This document shows, one piece after another, positions 8,034-17,043 of a DNA stretch of 64,000 nt; within the stretch, counting starts at the first letter, position 1; each line of letters begins with the position of its first letter. The position numbers and the translations under genes are program-made. The notes under the pieces are model-generated. The model was not told the origin of the DNA. It saw nothing but the letters and a program-made list of their open reading frames with translations, and searched no databases. The stretch lies in the NCBI GenBank assembly GCA_947623915.1, contig CANQIB010000004.1, forward strand, positions 1 through 64,000, given 5' to 3'. Source of the DNA: an uncultured Ruminiclostridium sp. GTDB taxonomy: Bacteria > Bacillota > Clostridia > Oscillospirales > Ruminococcaceae.

Positions 8034-9302
8034 ATGGATTTTTTGCTTAAAAACGGTTATGCCGTGGACTACGCCGAGGATCTTGAGGGCAGAACGGACA
8101 TACTTATCAGCAACGGCGTTATCGCCCGCGTTGGGCAAAACCTCGACGCGAACGACGCGCGGGTGATAGACTGCGAGGGGCTTACGGTTTTCCCCGGACT
8201 GTGCGATATACATGTGCATTTGCGCGACCCCGGGCAGACCTACAAGGAGGACGTGCTTACCGGCTGCGAAGCGGCGGCGGCGGGCGGAGTAACGGCGGTG
8301 GCTTGTATGCCGAACACCGTTCCTACTGCCGACTGTCCCGACGTTATAAAGTATATCCTGCAAAAGGCAAAAGGCGCTGCCGCAAAGGTATATCCGATAG
8401 GCGCGATAACCAAAGGGCTGAAAGGCGAGGAGCTGTGCGACTATGCCGCTCTTAAAGCGGCGGGGTGCGTTGCGGTATCGGACGACGGCAGACCCGTGGA
8501 GTCGGCCTCGGTAATGGAACATGGAATGTTAAAAGCGCAGCTTGCGGGACTTGCGGTCATCTCGCATTGCGAGGATCTTAAAGTGATAAACGGCGGCATA
8601 ATGAACGACGGAGAGGTCGCGCGGCGGCTCGGAGCAAAGGGCATGAGCCGATTGAGCGAGGACGTTGTTACCGCCCGCGAGCTTGCCATCTCGCGTTCCT
8701 GCGGTGCGCCGATACATATAGCGCACGTTTCCACCGAGGGCAGCGCAGACCTGATACGGGCGGCAAAGCACATAGGGATAAAATGTACCTGCGAGACCGC
8801 GCCGCATTACTTCATGCTTACGGAAGAAAAGCTGTCGGGACGCGACGCGGATTACAGAATGAACCCGCCGCTCAGGACGGAGGCGGACAGGCAGGCGATA
8901 ATAAGGGCGCTTGCCGACGGAACGATAGACTGTATCATCACTGACCACGCGCCGCATTCGGCGGAGGATAAGTCGGATTTTGAAAAAGCGCCGAACGGTG
9001 TCGTCGGGCTGGAAACCTCCCTTGCGGCAGCGCTCACCGAGCTGTATCACGGCGGCGTGCTGACTTTGAAAGATATAGTAAGGCTCATGTGCGTAAATCC
9101 CCGCAGGATACTGGGGATACCCGGCGGAAGTCTGAAAGAGGGCGAGCCCGCCGATATAGCGGTGGCGGATATAAACGAGCTTTGGACGGTGGAGCCGGAC
9201 AAGCTGCATTCCAAATCGCACAACACTTGCTTTAAAGGAATGACGTTAAAGGGAAAAGTGAAATATACCTTCCTTGACGGAAAGACGGTATACAGAGATT
9301 AA
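8034..9302 (+). CDS. pyrC: Dihydroorotase
   Basis: The 422-residue amidohydrolase cyclises carbamoyl-aspartate to dihydroorotate, the third step of UMP synthesis. It is the long (class I) type. The zinc-binding DIHVHLRDPG motif is near residue 60, the histidines in VISHCEDL and PIHIAHVSTEG are present, and IITDHAPHSAEDK carries the catalytic aspartate near residue 303. GAGGAAAG precedes the ATG. It is the first gene of the operon, 18 bases before pyrF. Confidence 0.96.
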   Translation: MDFLLKNGYAVDYAEDLEGRTDILISNGVIARVGQNLDANDARVIDCEGLTVFPGLCDIHVHLRDPGQTYKEDVLTGCEAAAAGGVTAVACMPNTVPTADCPDVIKYILQKAKGAAAKVYPIGAITKGLKGEELCDYAALKAAGCVAVSDDGRPVESASVMEHGMLKAQLAGLAVISHCEDLKVINGGIMNDGEVARRLGAKGMSRLSEDVVTARELAISRSCGAPIHIAHVSTEGSADLIRAAKHIGIKCTCETAPHYFMLTEEKLSGRDADYRMNPPLRTEADRQAIIRALADGTIDCIITDHAPHSAEDKSDFEKAPNGVVGLETSLAAALTELYHGGVLTLKDIVRLMCVNPRRILGIPGGSLKEGEPADIAVADINELWTVEPDKLHSKSHNTCFKGMTLKGKVKYTFLDGKTVYRD

Positions 9303-9320
9303 AAAGGGGAGAGTGCAAAA

Positions 9321-10253
9321 ATGTCGTTTGACAGACTGGCAGAGGAGATCTGCAAAAAACAAAATCCTACGGTGGCGGGGCTTGACCCCAAGCTGGACTA
9401 TGTGCCGCAGTACATCAAGGAAAAGGCGTTCAACAAATACGGCGAAACGCTCAAAGGCGCGGCAAAGGCGATACTGGAATTTAACAAGGGACTTATCGAC
9501 GCGCTGTACGAGATAGTCCCCGCGATAAAGCCGCAGGCGGCTTATTATGAGCTGTACGGCTATCACGGAGTAAAGACCCTGCTCAAAACGCAGGAATACG
9601 CAAAAAGCCGCGGAATGTATGTGATAACCGACGGCAAAAGAAACGACATAGGCGCTACCATGGAGGCGTACGCCGCCGCACATCTCGGAGAGGTAAAGGT
9701 GGGCGAGGAAACGCTGTCGCCGTTTTGCGCCGACGCGCTGACGGTCAACGGTTATCTCGGCAGCGACGGTATAGTGCCGCTGCTGGATATTTGCAAAGAA
9801 AAAGATAAAGGCATCTTCGTTTTGGTCAAGACCTCCAACCCGTCGAGCGGGGAATTGCAGGACAAAACGACGGACGGTATGCCGATATACGAATACATGG
9901 GAAAAATGTGCGAGAAGTGGGGAGAGGCTCTTCCCGGAAAATACGGCTACAGCGGCGTCGGAGCGGTGGTAGGCGCGACCTATCCCGAACAGATAGCCGA
10001 GCTTAGGGAAAAGCTGCCGCACACGTTCTTTCTGATACCGGGATACGGCGCGCAGGGAGCGACGGCAAAGGATATAGCCGCGGCGTTCGACAACAACGGA
10101 CTCGGCGGCATAGTCAACAGCTCACGCGGCATAATGTGCGCGTACAAAAAGGAGGGCTGCGACGAGCGGGATTACGCGGGCGCGGCGTTCAGAGAAGCGG
10201 TAAGAATGAAAAAGGAGATAATGAGCTTTGTCGGAGAGATAAAGCTGAGCTGA
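9321..10253 (+). CDS. pyrF: Orotidine 5'-phosphate decarboxylase
   Basis: The 310-residue TIM-barrel enzyme converts OMP to UMP, the last step of the pathway. It is the longer subfamily of about 300 residues rather than the 240-residue form: PTVAGLDPKLDYVP at the N-terminus, VITDGKRNDIGATMEAYA with the catalytic Lys-Asp pair, VLVKTSNPSSGELQD, and FFLIPGYGAQGATAKD near the phosphate site. AAAAAGGGGAGAG precedes the ATG. It lies 18 bases after pyrC and 40 before carA. Confidence 0.95.
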   Translation: MSFDRLAEEICKKQNPTVAGLDPKLDYVPQYIKEKAFNKYGETLKGAAKAILEFNKGLIDALYEIVPAIKPQAAYYELYGYHGVKTLLKTQEYAKSRGMYVITDGKRNDIGATMEAYAAAHLGEVKVGEETLSPFCADALTVNGYLGSDGIVPLLDICKEKDKGIFVLVKTSNPSSGELQDKTTDGMPIYEYMGKMCEKWGEALPGKYGYSGVGAVVGATYPEQIAELREKLPHTFFLIPGYGAQGATAKDIAAAFDNNGLGGIVNSSRGIMCAYKKEGCDERDYAGAAFREAVRMKKEIMSFVGEIKLS

Positions 10254-10293
10254 TAAAACGGAACTCGGAGAAAGAAAAAGAAAGGGAATAAAA

Positions 10294-11403
10294 ATGAACT
10301 TAATTTCGGTTTCGGCAAAAGCGGCCTATCTTGTGCTTGCGGACGGTACGGTATTCAAGGGCAAGAGCTTCGGCTGCGAGGGGGAGATAACGGGCGAGAT
10401 AGTGTTCACCACCGCCATGACGGGTTATCAGGAAACATTGACCGATCCCAGCTACTGCGGGCAGATAGTGACGCAGACCTTTCCGCTGATAGGAAATTAC
10501 GGCGTGAACGGTGAGGACGGCGAATCCGACGGCAGCGTGGTGAGCGGTTATATAGTAAGGGAATACTGTCAGTTTCCCTCAAACTTCCGCTGCGAGGGCG
10601 ACATCGACGGATTTTTGAAAAAGCACGGGATAATAGGACTGTACGATATAGATACCAGACGGCTCACCCGAATAATAAGGGAGACCGGCGTCATGAACGG
10701 CATGATAACGCCGACGCTCCCCGCGGAGGGGGAGATGGCAAAGGTGCTGGAAAAGATACGCGCTTACCGCGTGGAATCGCCCGTGCCGAAGGTCAGCGTA
10801 AAGCAGCCGGAAAACTATCCGGCGCAAAACGGAAAATACCGCGTGGCGCTTATAGATTACGGGTACAAGCACAATATCCGCCGAGAGCTGGTAAAGCGCG
10901 GCTGTTCGGTCACGGTGTTCCCGCATGATACGACGGCTCAGCAGATAAAGGATTTCAAGCCGGACGGTATCATGCTGTCCAACGGTCCCGGCGACCCGCA
11001 GGACAATGTGCAGTCGATAAATACGCTCAGAGAGCTTATACCGGCGCAGATACCCACCTTCGGCATATGTCTGGGACATCAGCTCCTCGCCATCGCCAAC
11101 GGAGCGACCACCGTTAAGCTGAAATACGGACATCGCGGAGGAAATCAGCCGGTCACGGATATCGAGGCGGACAGAACGTTTATAACCTCGCAAAATCACG
11201 GTTACGCGGTGGTAAGCGAGAGCGTGCCGAAAACCGCCGGAGTGGTAAGCCACATAAACGGCAACGACAAGACCTGCGAGGGGGTACGGTACACCAACGC
11301 GCCCGCGTTCACGGTGCAGTTTCACCCCGAAGCGTGCGGAGGCCCGCAGGACACCGCGTACCTGTTCGATAAATTTATCAGTCTGATGGAAAACCGCTCC
11401 TGA
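10294..11403 (+). CDS. carA: Carbamoyl phosphate synthase small subunit
   Basis: The 369-residue glutaminase subunit supplies ammonia to CarB for carbamoyl phosphate. The N-terminal CPSase small-chain domain (about 10-140, with the GEIVFTTAMTGYQETLTDPS signature) is followed by a class I amidotransferase domain. Its nucleophile cysteine is in TFGICLGHQLLAIANG, and the His/Glu pair is in QFHPEACGGPQDT. AAAGGGAA precedes the ATG. It is encoded within the pyrimidine operon, so it is probably the pyrimidine-dedicated copy. Confidence 0.96.
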   Translation: MNLISVSAKAAYLVLADGTVFKGKSFGCEGEITGEIVFTTAMTGYQETLTDPSYCGQIVTQTFPLIGNYGVNGEDGESDGSVVSGYIVREYCQFPSNFRCEGDIDGFLKKHGIIGLYDIDTRRLTRIIRETGVMNGMITPTLPAEGEMAKVLEKIRAYRVESPVPKVSVKQPENYPAQNGKYRVALIDYGYKHNIRRELVKRGCSVTVFPHDTTAQQIKDFKPDGIMLSNGPGDPQDNVQSINTLRELIPAQIPTFGICLGHQLLAIANGATTVKLKYGHRGGNQPVTDIEADRTFITSQNHGYAVVSESVPKTAGVVSHINGNDKTCEGVRYTNAPAFTVQFHPEACGGPQDTAYLFDKFISLMENRS

Positions 11404-11470
11404 CGCGGTAATATCTGTAATCGCATTAAGCTATGAAAGGAGACGCTCCCAGCGGAGCGGGATAGATGAT

Positions 11471-14400
11471 ATGCCGTTAAGAAGTGACATAAAAAAAGTG
11501 CTTGTGATAGGTTCGGGCCCGATAGTGATAGGGCAGGCGGCGGAGTTTGACTATGCGGGCACGCAGGCGTGCCGCGCGCTCAAACAGGAGGGCTTGGAGG
11601 TAGTTTTGATAAACTCCAACCCCGCTACCATAATGACCGACAAGCATATGGCGGACAAAATATACATAGAGCCGCTGACCTTGGACGTGGTAAAGAAGAT
11701 AATCAAGATAGAAAAGCCGGACAGCATACTTTCCACCTTGGGCGGTCAGACGGGACTGACGCTTTCCATGCAGCTTGCGGAGGAGGGCTTTCTCGCCGAG
11801 AACGGAGTAAAGCTGCTCGGCGCAAATCCCGAAACCATACACAAGGCGGAGGACAGGCAGGCGTTCAAGGACACGATGGAATCTATAGGCGAGCCCTGCG
11901 TACCCTCGCAGGTGGTGGAGAGCGTTGAGGACGCGATGAAGTTCGCCGAAGTGATAGGTTATCCTGTGATAGTGCGTCCCGCATTTACTCTGGGAGGAAC
12001 GGGCGGAGGTATCGCCGACACTCCCGACGACCTGCATGAAATAGCTACCAACGGACTGCGGCTTTCGCCGATAAATCAGGTGCTTATCGAAAAGTGCATT
12101 TCCGGCTGGAAAGAGATAGAGTTTGAGGTGATACGCGACGCTAAGGGCAACGTTATAACCGTCTGCTCGATGGAAAACTTCGACCCCGTCGGAGTACATA
12201 CCGGCGACAGCATAGTGGTAGCGCCCGCGGTGACTCTCGCGGATAAGGAATATCAGATGCTGCGTACCGCCGCGCTCAACATAATACAGGCGCTTAAAGT
12301 GGAGGGCGGCTGCAACTGCCAGTTTGCGCTGAAGCCGGACAGCTTTGAGTATTCCGTAATAGAGGTCAACCCCAGAGTTTCCCGCTCGTCGGCGCTGGCG
12401 TCCAAGGCTACCGGCTATCCGATAGCAAAGGTGGCTACAAGGATAGCGATAGGCTATTCGCTGGACGAGATAGTAAATCAAGTCACGGGAAAGACCTATG
12501 CCTGCTTTGAACCGGCTTTGGACTATATCGTGGTGAAATTCCCCAAATGGCCGTTTGATAAATTCGTGTACGCGAAAAAGACGCTGGGTACTCAGATGAA
12601 AGCGACCGGCGAGATAATGGCGATAGGCACCAGCTTTGAGGAAGCCATGATGAAAGCGGTGCGCTCCATCGAGCTGGGAATGGACACCATGCGCAAAAAG
12701 ACCTTTGCGGAGTTTACCGACGAGCAGGTAAGGGAAAAGCTCAAGGACGTGGACGTTGACCGCTCGTTCTGCATATTCGAGGCGTTAAGACGCGGGTTCT
12801 CCACCGACGAGATAGCGAGGATAACCACGGTGGACAAGTGGTTCATCGAAAAGCTGAGAAATCTTGCCGAACTGGAGCTTTGGCTGGAGGACGGCGAGCT
12901 TACGCAGGAAAAATACGATACCGCAAAGAAGTACAGCTATCTTGACAAAACGATAGAGCGGCTGAGCGGGCAGAAGTTGGCGGATAAGGGGATAAAGACA
13001 CGCCTTGCGGTATATAAGATGGTCGATACCTGCGCCGCGGAGTTTTCGGCGGACACCCCTTATTTCTACAGTACATACGACGAGGAGAACGAGGCGGAGG
13101 AATTTATCGAGCAGCACCCCACCGATAAAAAGAAGATAATCGTTTTCGGCTCAGGGCCTATCAGAATAGGACAGGGAATAGAATTTGACTACTGCTCGGT
13201 GCATTGCGTCTGGGCGCTTAAAGAAATGGGCTGCGAGGCGGTGCTTTGCAACAACAACCCCGAAACGGTATCCACCGATTTCGACACCGGCGACCGATTG
13301 TATTTCGACCCGCTCACCAACGAGGACGTGGATTCACTGATAGCCACCGAAAAGCCTTACGGCGCGGTAGTGCAGTTCGGCGGACAGACTGCCATAAAGC
13401 TGACCAAGCATTTGCAGGAAACGGGCGTCAGGATACTCGGCACGAGCGCGGAGAGCATCGACGCCGCGGAGGACAGGGAAAAATTCGACGAGCTGCTGGA
13501 AAAATGCGGCATACCGCGTCCCGCGGGACATACGGTATTCACCGCTGATGAGGCGATAAAGGCGGCAAATTCCCTCGGTTATCCCGTTTTGCTGCGTCCG
13601 TCATATGTGCTGGGCGGTCAGAATATGATAATAGCGCATTGTGACAGCGACGTATATGAATATATGGATATAATCACCGCTACCGAGCTTGAAAACCCCG
13701 TGCTGATAGATAAATACCTTATGGGCACGGAGGTCGAGGTAGACGCGATATGCGACGGTACCGATTATCTTATTCCGGGCATTATGGAGCATATCGAGCG
13801 CGCGGGAGTACATTCCGGCGACAGTATCTCGGTATATCCCGCCCAGACGCTGTCCGACAGGATAAAGGATACGATAATCCTTTATACCGAGCGGCTTGCC
13901 AAGGCGCTTAACGTTATCGGACTGGTGAATATCCAGTATGTGGTCTACAACAACGAGGTATATGTCATAGAGGTGAACCCGCGTTCCTCCCGTACCGTGC
14001 CTTACATAAGCAAGGTAACGGGCGTACAGATGGTGGATATTGCCACCCGTATAATGCTGGGGCAGTCGCTTAAAGAGCAGGGGTATTCTTCGGGACTTTA
14101 TCCCGTGGGAGATTACGTCGCGGTAAAAGTGCCGGTGTTCAGCTTTGAAAAGCTGCATGACGTGGATACTCAGCTTGGGCCGGAGATGAAGTCCACCGGC
14201 GAGGCGCTCGGCATAGCGAAAACTTTTGAGGAAGCGCTATATAAAGGACTTATGGCGGCGGGCTTTAAGATGTACAAAAAGGGCGGGGTCATTTTCTCGG
14301 TGCGTAATTCCGACAAGCCTGAGATAGTGGAGCTTGCCGCGAAATTCGAGCAGCTCGGATTTGAGCTTTACGCCACCAGCGGAACGGCGTCGCTGCTCAA

Positions 14401-14677
14401 CCGCAATATGATAGCCACCAACTTTACCTACCGCGTGCATGAGGGAAAAGAGCCGAACGTTATCAGCCTTTTGGAAAGCGGCAAGATAAATTATGTGGTG
14501 TCGACCTCCGAAACGGGAAGAAAACCCGCGCTGGACAGCGTGAAGATACGCCGTAAGTCGGTGGAACGTTCGATAGCCTGCCTTACCTCGGTGGATACCG
14601 CAAACGCGCTGGTAAAATGTATCGCCATGGACAAATCCGTCGATGACCTTGAAATGGTGGATATAACAAAGATATAA
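11471..14677 (+). CDS. carB: Carbamoyl phosphate synthase large subunit
   Basis: The full-length 1068-residue subunit makes carbamoyl phosphate from bicarbonate, ammonia and two ATP. Two homologous ATP-grasp halves are visible. The first starts KKVLVIGSGPIVIGQAAEFDYAG, and the second, near residue 555, KKIIVFGSGPIRIGQGIEFDYCS. Each has NPRVSRSSALASKATGYP or NPRSSRTVPYISKVTG metal-binding stretches. The last 130 residues are the MGS-like allosteric domain. The best ribosome site, AAAGGAG at 11437-11443, is separated from the ATG by a small CGCTCC/GGAGCG hairpin (11444-11459), which is unusual. It directly follows carA. Confidence 0.96.
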   Translation: MPLRSDIKKVLVIGSGPIVIGQAAEFDYAGTQACRALKQEGLEVVLINSNPATIMTDKHMADKIYIEPLTLDVVKKIIKIEKPDSILSTLGGQTGLTLSMQLAEEGFLAENGVKLLGANPETIHKAEDRQAFKDTMESIGEPCVPSQVVESVEDAMKFAEVIGYPVIVRPAFTLGGTGGGIADTPDDLHEIATNGLRLSPINQVLIEKCISGWKEIEFEVIRDAKGNVITVCSMENFDPVGVHTGDSIVVAPAVTLADKEYQMLRTAALNIIQALKVEGGCNCQFALKPDSFEYSVIEVNPRVSRSSALASKATGYPIAKVATRIAIGYSLDEIVNQVTGKTYACFEPALDYIVVKFPKWPFDKFVYAKKTLGTQMKATGEIMAIGTSFEEAMMKAVRSIELGMDTMRKKTFAEFTDEQVREKLKDVDVDRSFCIFEALRRGFSTDEIARITTVDKWFIEKLRNLAELELWLEDGELTQEKYDTAKKYSYLDKTIERLSGQKLADKGIKTRLAVYKMVDTCAAEFSADTPYFYSTYDEENEAEEFIEQHPTDKKKIIVFGSGPIRIGQGIEFDYCSVHCVWALKEMGCEAVLCNNNPETVSTDFDTGDRLYFDPLTNEDVDSLIATEKPYGAVVQFGGQTAIKLTKHLQETGVRILGTSAESIDAAEDREKFDELLEKCGIPRPAGHTVFTADEAIKAANSLGYPVLLRPSYVLGGQNMIIAHCDSDVYEYMDIITATELENPVLIDKYLMGTEVEVDAICDGTDYLIPGIMEHIERAGVHSGDSISVYPAQTLSDRIKDTIILYTERLAKALNVIGLVNIQYVVYNNEVYVIEVNPRSSRTVPYISKVTGVQMVDIATRIMLGQSLKEQGYSSGLYPVGDYVAVKVPVFSFEKLHDVDTQLGPEMKSTGEALGIAKTFEEALYKGLMAAGFKMYKKGGVIFSVRNSDKPEIVELAAKFEQLGFELYATSGTASLLNRNMIATNFTYRVHEGKEPNVISLLESGKINYVVSTSETGRKPALDSVKIRRKSVERSIACLTSVDTANALVKCIAMDKSVDDLEMVDITKI

Positions 14678-14718
14678 CGACGGGGCAAGTCCCGCCGAAA
14701 CAACGAAAGGAATTTTAC

Positions 14719-15246
14719 TTGAAAGTAGGCAATTACAAGGTAGAGCTGAATTACGGGATATTAAAGGGATTTTTGGACGTTCTGGGATTGCTGATGGTGA
14801 TAGTGCTGACCGACCTTACCCGCTCGTATATCGGGCTGAACGTTTTTCCCGACCGCGCTCTGCTCGCCGTATATCCCAACGGAGTTCCGCTTGAGCGGTG
14901 GCTGCCGGGGCTTATACTTCCGGCGATAGCGTATATCTATACCGTTTTGTCGGTGGTGTATGTTTTCAAAAGCAAAAAGCAGCCCAAACGGTTTTTGGTG
15001 GACGAAAGCAACGCCCAGCAGTATTACGACCATCTTATGTATCTTAACAGCATACTGCGTATCTTGGTGCTGCTCGCTTTATGGGATTATTCCTATATCG
15101 TGCAGATGCACCTTATGTATGCGAATATTTCATGGTTCAGCATACAGGCGGTATGCGACGTGATAGTGGGAGTTATTGCAACATTATATATCCGAAGCAG
15201 GATAAAAGCCTTTGCGGGCGGGGAAACGTCCGCCGATAATGAGTAG
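14719..15246 (+). CDS. Unknown integral membrane protein inside the pyr operon
   Basis: The 175-residue protein has about four hydrophobic segments (roughly residues 17-35, 55-80, 105-125 and 132-160) and short charged loops, ending in an acidic tail. Translation starts at TTG, after GAAAGGAA. It lies 41 bases after carB and 15 before pyrK, in the same direction and without a terminator, so it is probably co-transcribed. I do not recognise a family and see no transporter motif. The context allows guesses such as membrane attachment of the PyrK-PyrD complex or a transport role, but the sequence does not decide this. It is intact, with codon use like its neighbours. Confidence 0.75.
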   Translation: MKVGNYKVELNYGILKGFLDVLGLLMVIVLTDLTRSYIGLNVFPDRALLAVYPNGVPLERWLPGLILPAIAYIYTVLSVVYVFKSKKQPKRFLVDESNAQQYYDHLMYLNSILRILVLLALWDYSYIVQMHLMYANISWFSIQAVCDVIVGVIATLYIRSRIKAFAGGETSADNE

Positions 15247-15261
15247 GAAAGGATACGGACG

Positions 15262-16032
15262 ATGAGTTATTTTTGCGGCAGTTACCCGATAATCGAAAAA
15301 AAGGCGCTTGCCGGACAGATATACTCTTACACTCTGCTTTGTCCGCAGATAGCGGAAAACGCGCATATCGGGCAGTTTGTCCAGATAAAAGCGGAGGGAT
15401 ATATGCTGCGCCGACCCATCTCGATTTGTCAAACGGACAAGGAGAAGGGGACGCTGCGCCTTGTTTTTGAGGTGCGCGGCGGCGGCACGGATAAGATATC
15501 GCAGCTTGGCGCGGGAGATATGATGGATATTATCGCCCCGCTGGGGCACGGCTTTACCCTGTCGGACGCTCCCAACGGGAAGGTCATAGTGGTAGGCGGC
15601 GGGATAGGCGTTCCGCCGATGCTGGATATAGCGAAGAAATACGGTGAAAACTGCACGGCGATACTGGGTTTTCGCTCCTTTGACAGGATAATACTGGACA
15701 AGGATTACTTTGCGACGGGAGCAAGGACGGTGCTGTGTACCGACGACGGCTCGGTAGGGATAAAAGGTACACTTGCCGCTCCGTTGAAAGAGGAGCTTAA
15801 AAGCGGCGCGGCTGCGGTGTATGCCTGCGGTCCCGTTCCGATGCTGAAAGCGGCGGCGGAAGAGGCAAGGCTTGCGGGAGTTCCCTGCGAGGTGTCGCTG
15901 GAGCAGCGCATGGGCTGCGGAGTGGGCGCTTGCGTGGTGTGCGCGTGTACCGTTATCAGGGACGGGAAAAAGCAGGTGCTTAGAGTTTGCAAGGACGGCC
16001 CGGTATTTAAAGGCGACGAGGTGGTATTTTGA
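15262..16032 (+). CDS. pyrK: Dihydroorotate dehydrogenase electron-transfer subunit
   Basis: The 256-residue iron-sulfur flavoprotein passes electrons from PyrD to NAD+. An N-terminal FAD-binding domain includes LRRPISICQTD and the VVGGGIGVPPMLDIAKKYG NAD-site region. The C-terminal [2Fe-2S] cluster is held by the cysteines of MGCGVGACVVCACTV plus the later cysteine in LRVCKDGPVF. AGGAAAGGATACGG precedes the ATG. The gene is directly followed by pyrD, the usual pairing of the B-type enzyme. Confidence 0.95.
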   Translation: MSYFCGSYPIIEKKALAGQIYSYTLLCPQIAENAHIGQFVQIKAEGYMLRRPISICQTDKEKGTLRLVFEVRGGGTDKISQLGAGDMMDIIAPLGHGFTLSDAPNGKVIVVGGGIGVPPMLDIAKKYGENCTAILGFRSFDRIILDKDYFATGARTVLCTDDGSVGIKGTLAAPLKEELKSGAAAVYACGPVPMLKAAAEEARLAGVPCEVSLEQRMGCGVGACVVCACTVIRDGKKQVLRVCKDGPVFKGDEVVF

Positions 16033-16049
16033 GCGAAAGGAACACAAAT

Positions 16050-16970
16050 ATGTCAAGACCCGATATTTCCGTCGATATTTGCGGCGTTCGGCTTAAAAAT
16101 CCGGTGATAGCCGCGTCGGGAACTTACGGCTTCGGAGAGGAATATACCGACCTTTACCCGCTTGAGCGGCTGGGCGGCATTTCCTGCAAGGGGACGACTT
16201 TACAGCCAAAGGACGGTAATATTCCGCCGAGGATAGCGGAAACTCCGTCCGGCATACTCAATTCCGTCGGGCTGCAAAATCCCGGGGTGGAGCATTTTAT
16301 CAAGACGGATCTGCCAAGACTCAAAAAGCAGGACGTTGCAGTTATCGCCAACATCGCAGGAGCGGGCATAGAGGATTATGCCGAAACGGCGGCGCGGCTG
16401 GACGAAACGGACGTTGATATTATCGAGGTGAATATTTCCTGCCCTAACGTAAAGCAGGGAGGAGCGACATGGGGAGTTACCTGCGCGGGCGCGGAGTCCG
16501 TCACCAAAGCGGTAAGGAACGCCACCAAAAAGCCGATAATGATAAAGCTGACTCCCAACGTCACCGATATAACCGAGATAGCCAGAGCGGTGGAGGCTCA
16601 GGGCGCGGACGCGGTATCGCTGATAAACACGCTGCTCGGAATGAGGATAGATATAAATACCCGCCGCCCGATACTTCACAACAACGTCGGCGGTCTGTCG
16701 GGGCCGGCGGTCTTTCCCGTCGCGGTAAGAATGGTATGGCAGGTGCACAATGCGATAAAGCTGCCGATAGTCGGAATGGGCGGCATTTCCTCCGCGGCGG
16801 ACGCGGTGGAAATGATGCTGGCGGGCGCGTCCGCGGTGCAGATAGGCACCGCGATATTCAACGATCCGTATGTTCCGATAAAGGTATCGCAGGGGATAGA
16901 ACGGTATCTTTCCGATAACGGTATTGCCAAGGTAAGCGATATAGTCGGACAGGTCCGTCCGTGGGAATAA
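16050..16970 (+). CDS. pyrD: Dihydroorotate dehydrogenase B, catalytic subunit
   Basis: The 306-residue FMN enzyme oxidises dihydroorotate to orotate. It belongs to class 1B: the catalytic cysteine lies in VNISCPNVKQGG, and the FMN-site segments IKLTPNVTDI, INTLLGMRID, VGGLSGPAVFPVAVRMV and GMGGISSAADAVEMMLAGA are intact. I chose the ATG at 16050, preceded by GAAAGG, over a TTG at 16029 that overlaps the end of pyrK; 306 residues fits the family. It is the last gene of the pyr operon. pyrB and pyrE are not in this window. Confidence 0.95.
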   Translation: MSRPDISVDICGVRLKNPVIAASGTYGFGEEYTDLYPLERLGGISCKGTTLQPKDGNIPPRIAETPSGILNSVGLQNPGVEHFIKTDLPRLKKQDVAVIANIAGAGIEDYAETAARLDETDVDIIEVNISCPNVKQGGATWGVTCAGAESVTKAVRNATKKPIMIKLTPNVTDITEIARAVEAQGADAVSLINTLLGMRIDINTRRPILHNNVGGLSGPAVFPVAVRMVWQVHNAIKLPIVGMGGISSAADAVEMMLAGASAVQIGTAIFNDPYVPIKVSQGIERYLSDNGIAKVSDIVGQVRPWE

Positions 16971-17005
16971 ACACAGGCTCTTTAGTGAAACTAAAGAGCC
17001 TGTGT
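16971..17005 (+). terminator. Perfect 16-bp hairpin after pyrD
   Basis: ACACAGGCTCTTTAGT and its exact complement close a 3-base GAA loop, directly after the pyrD stop codon. There is no run of T after it, so termination may be incomplete. It could instead be an RNA-stability structure, with some read-through into the two glycosidase genes, for which I see no separate promoter. Confidence 0.65.
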
Positions 17006-17043
17006 AAGTATAACGAAATCCGATATTATAAAGGAGAATGTTT

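Noticed and set aside
10579-11325. Long open frames opposite carA, carB, pyrC, the fibre gene and others
   Set aside because: They are antisense to well-supported genes, lack ribosome sites and known motifs, and are expected by codon bias in such coding DNA.
16029-16050. TTG start for pyrD at 16029
   Set aside because: It would overlap the pyrK end, and the ATG at 16050 has a GAAAGG site and gives the usual protein length.
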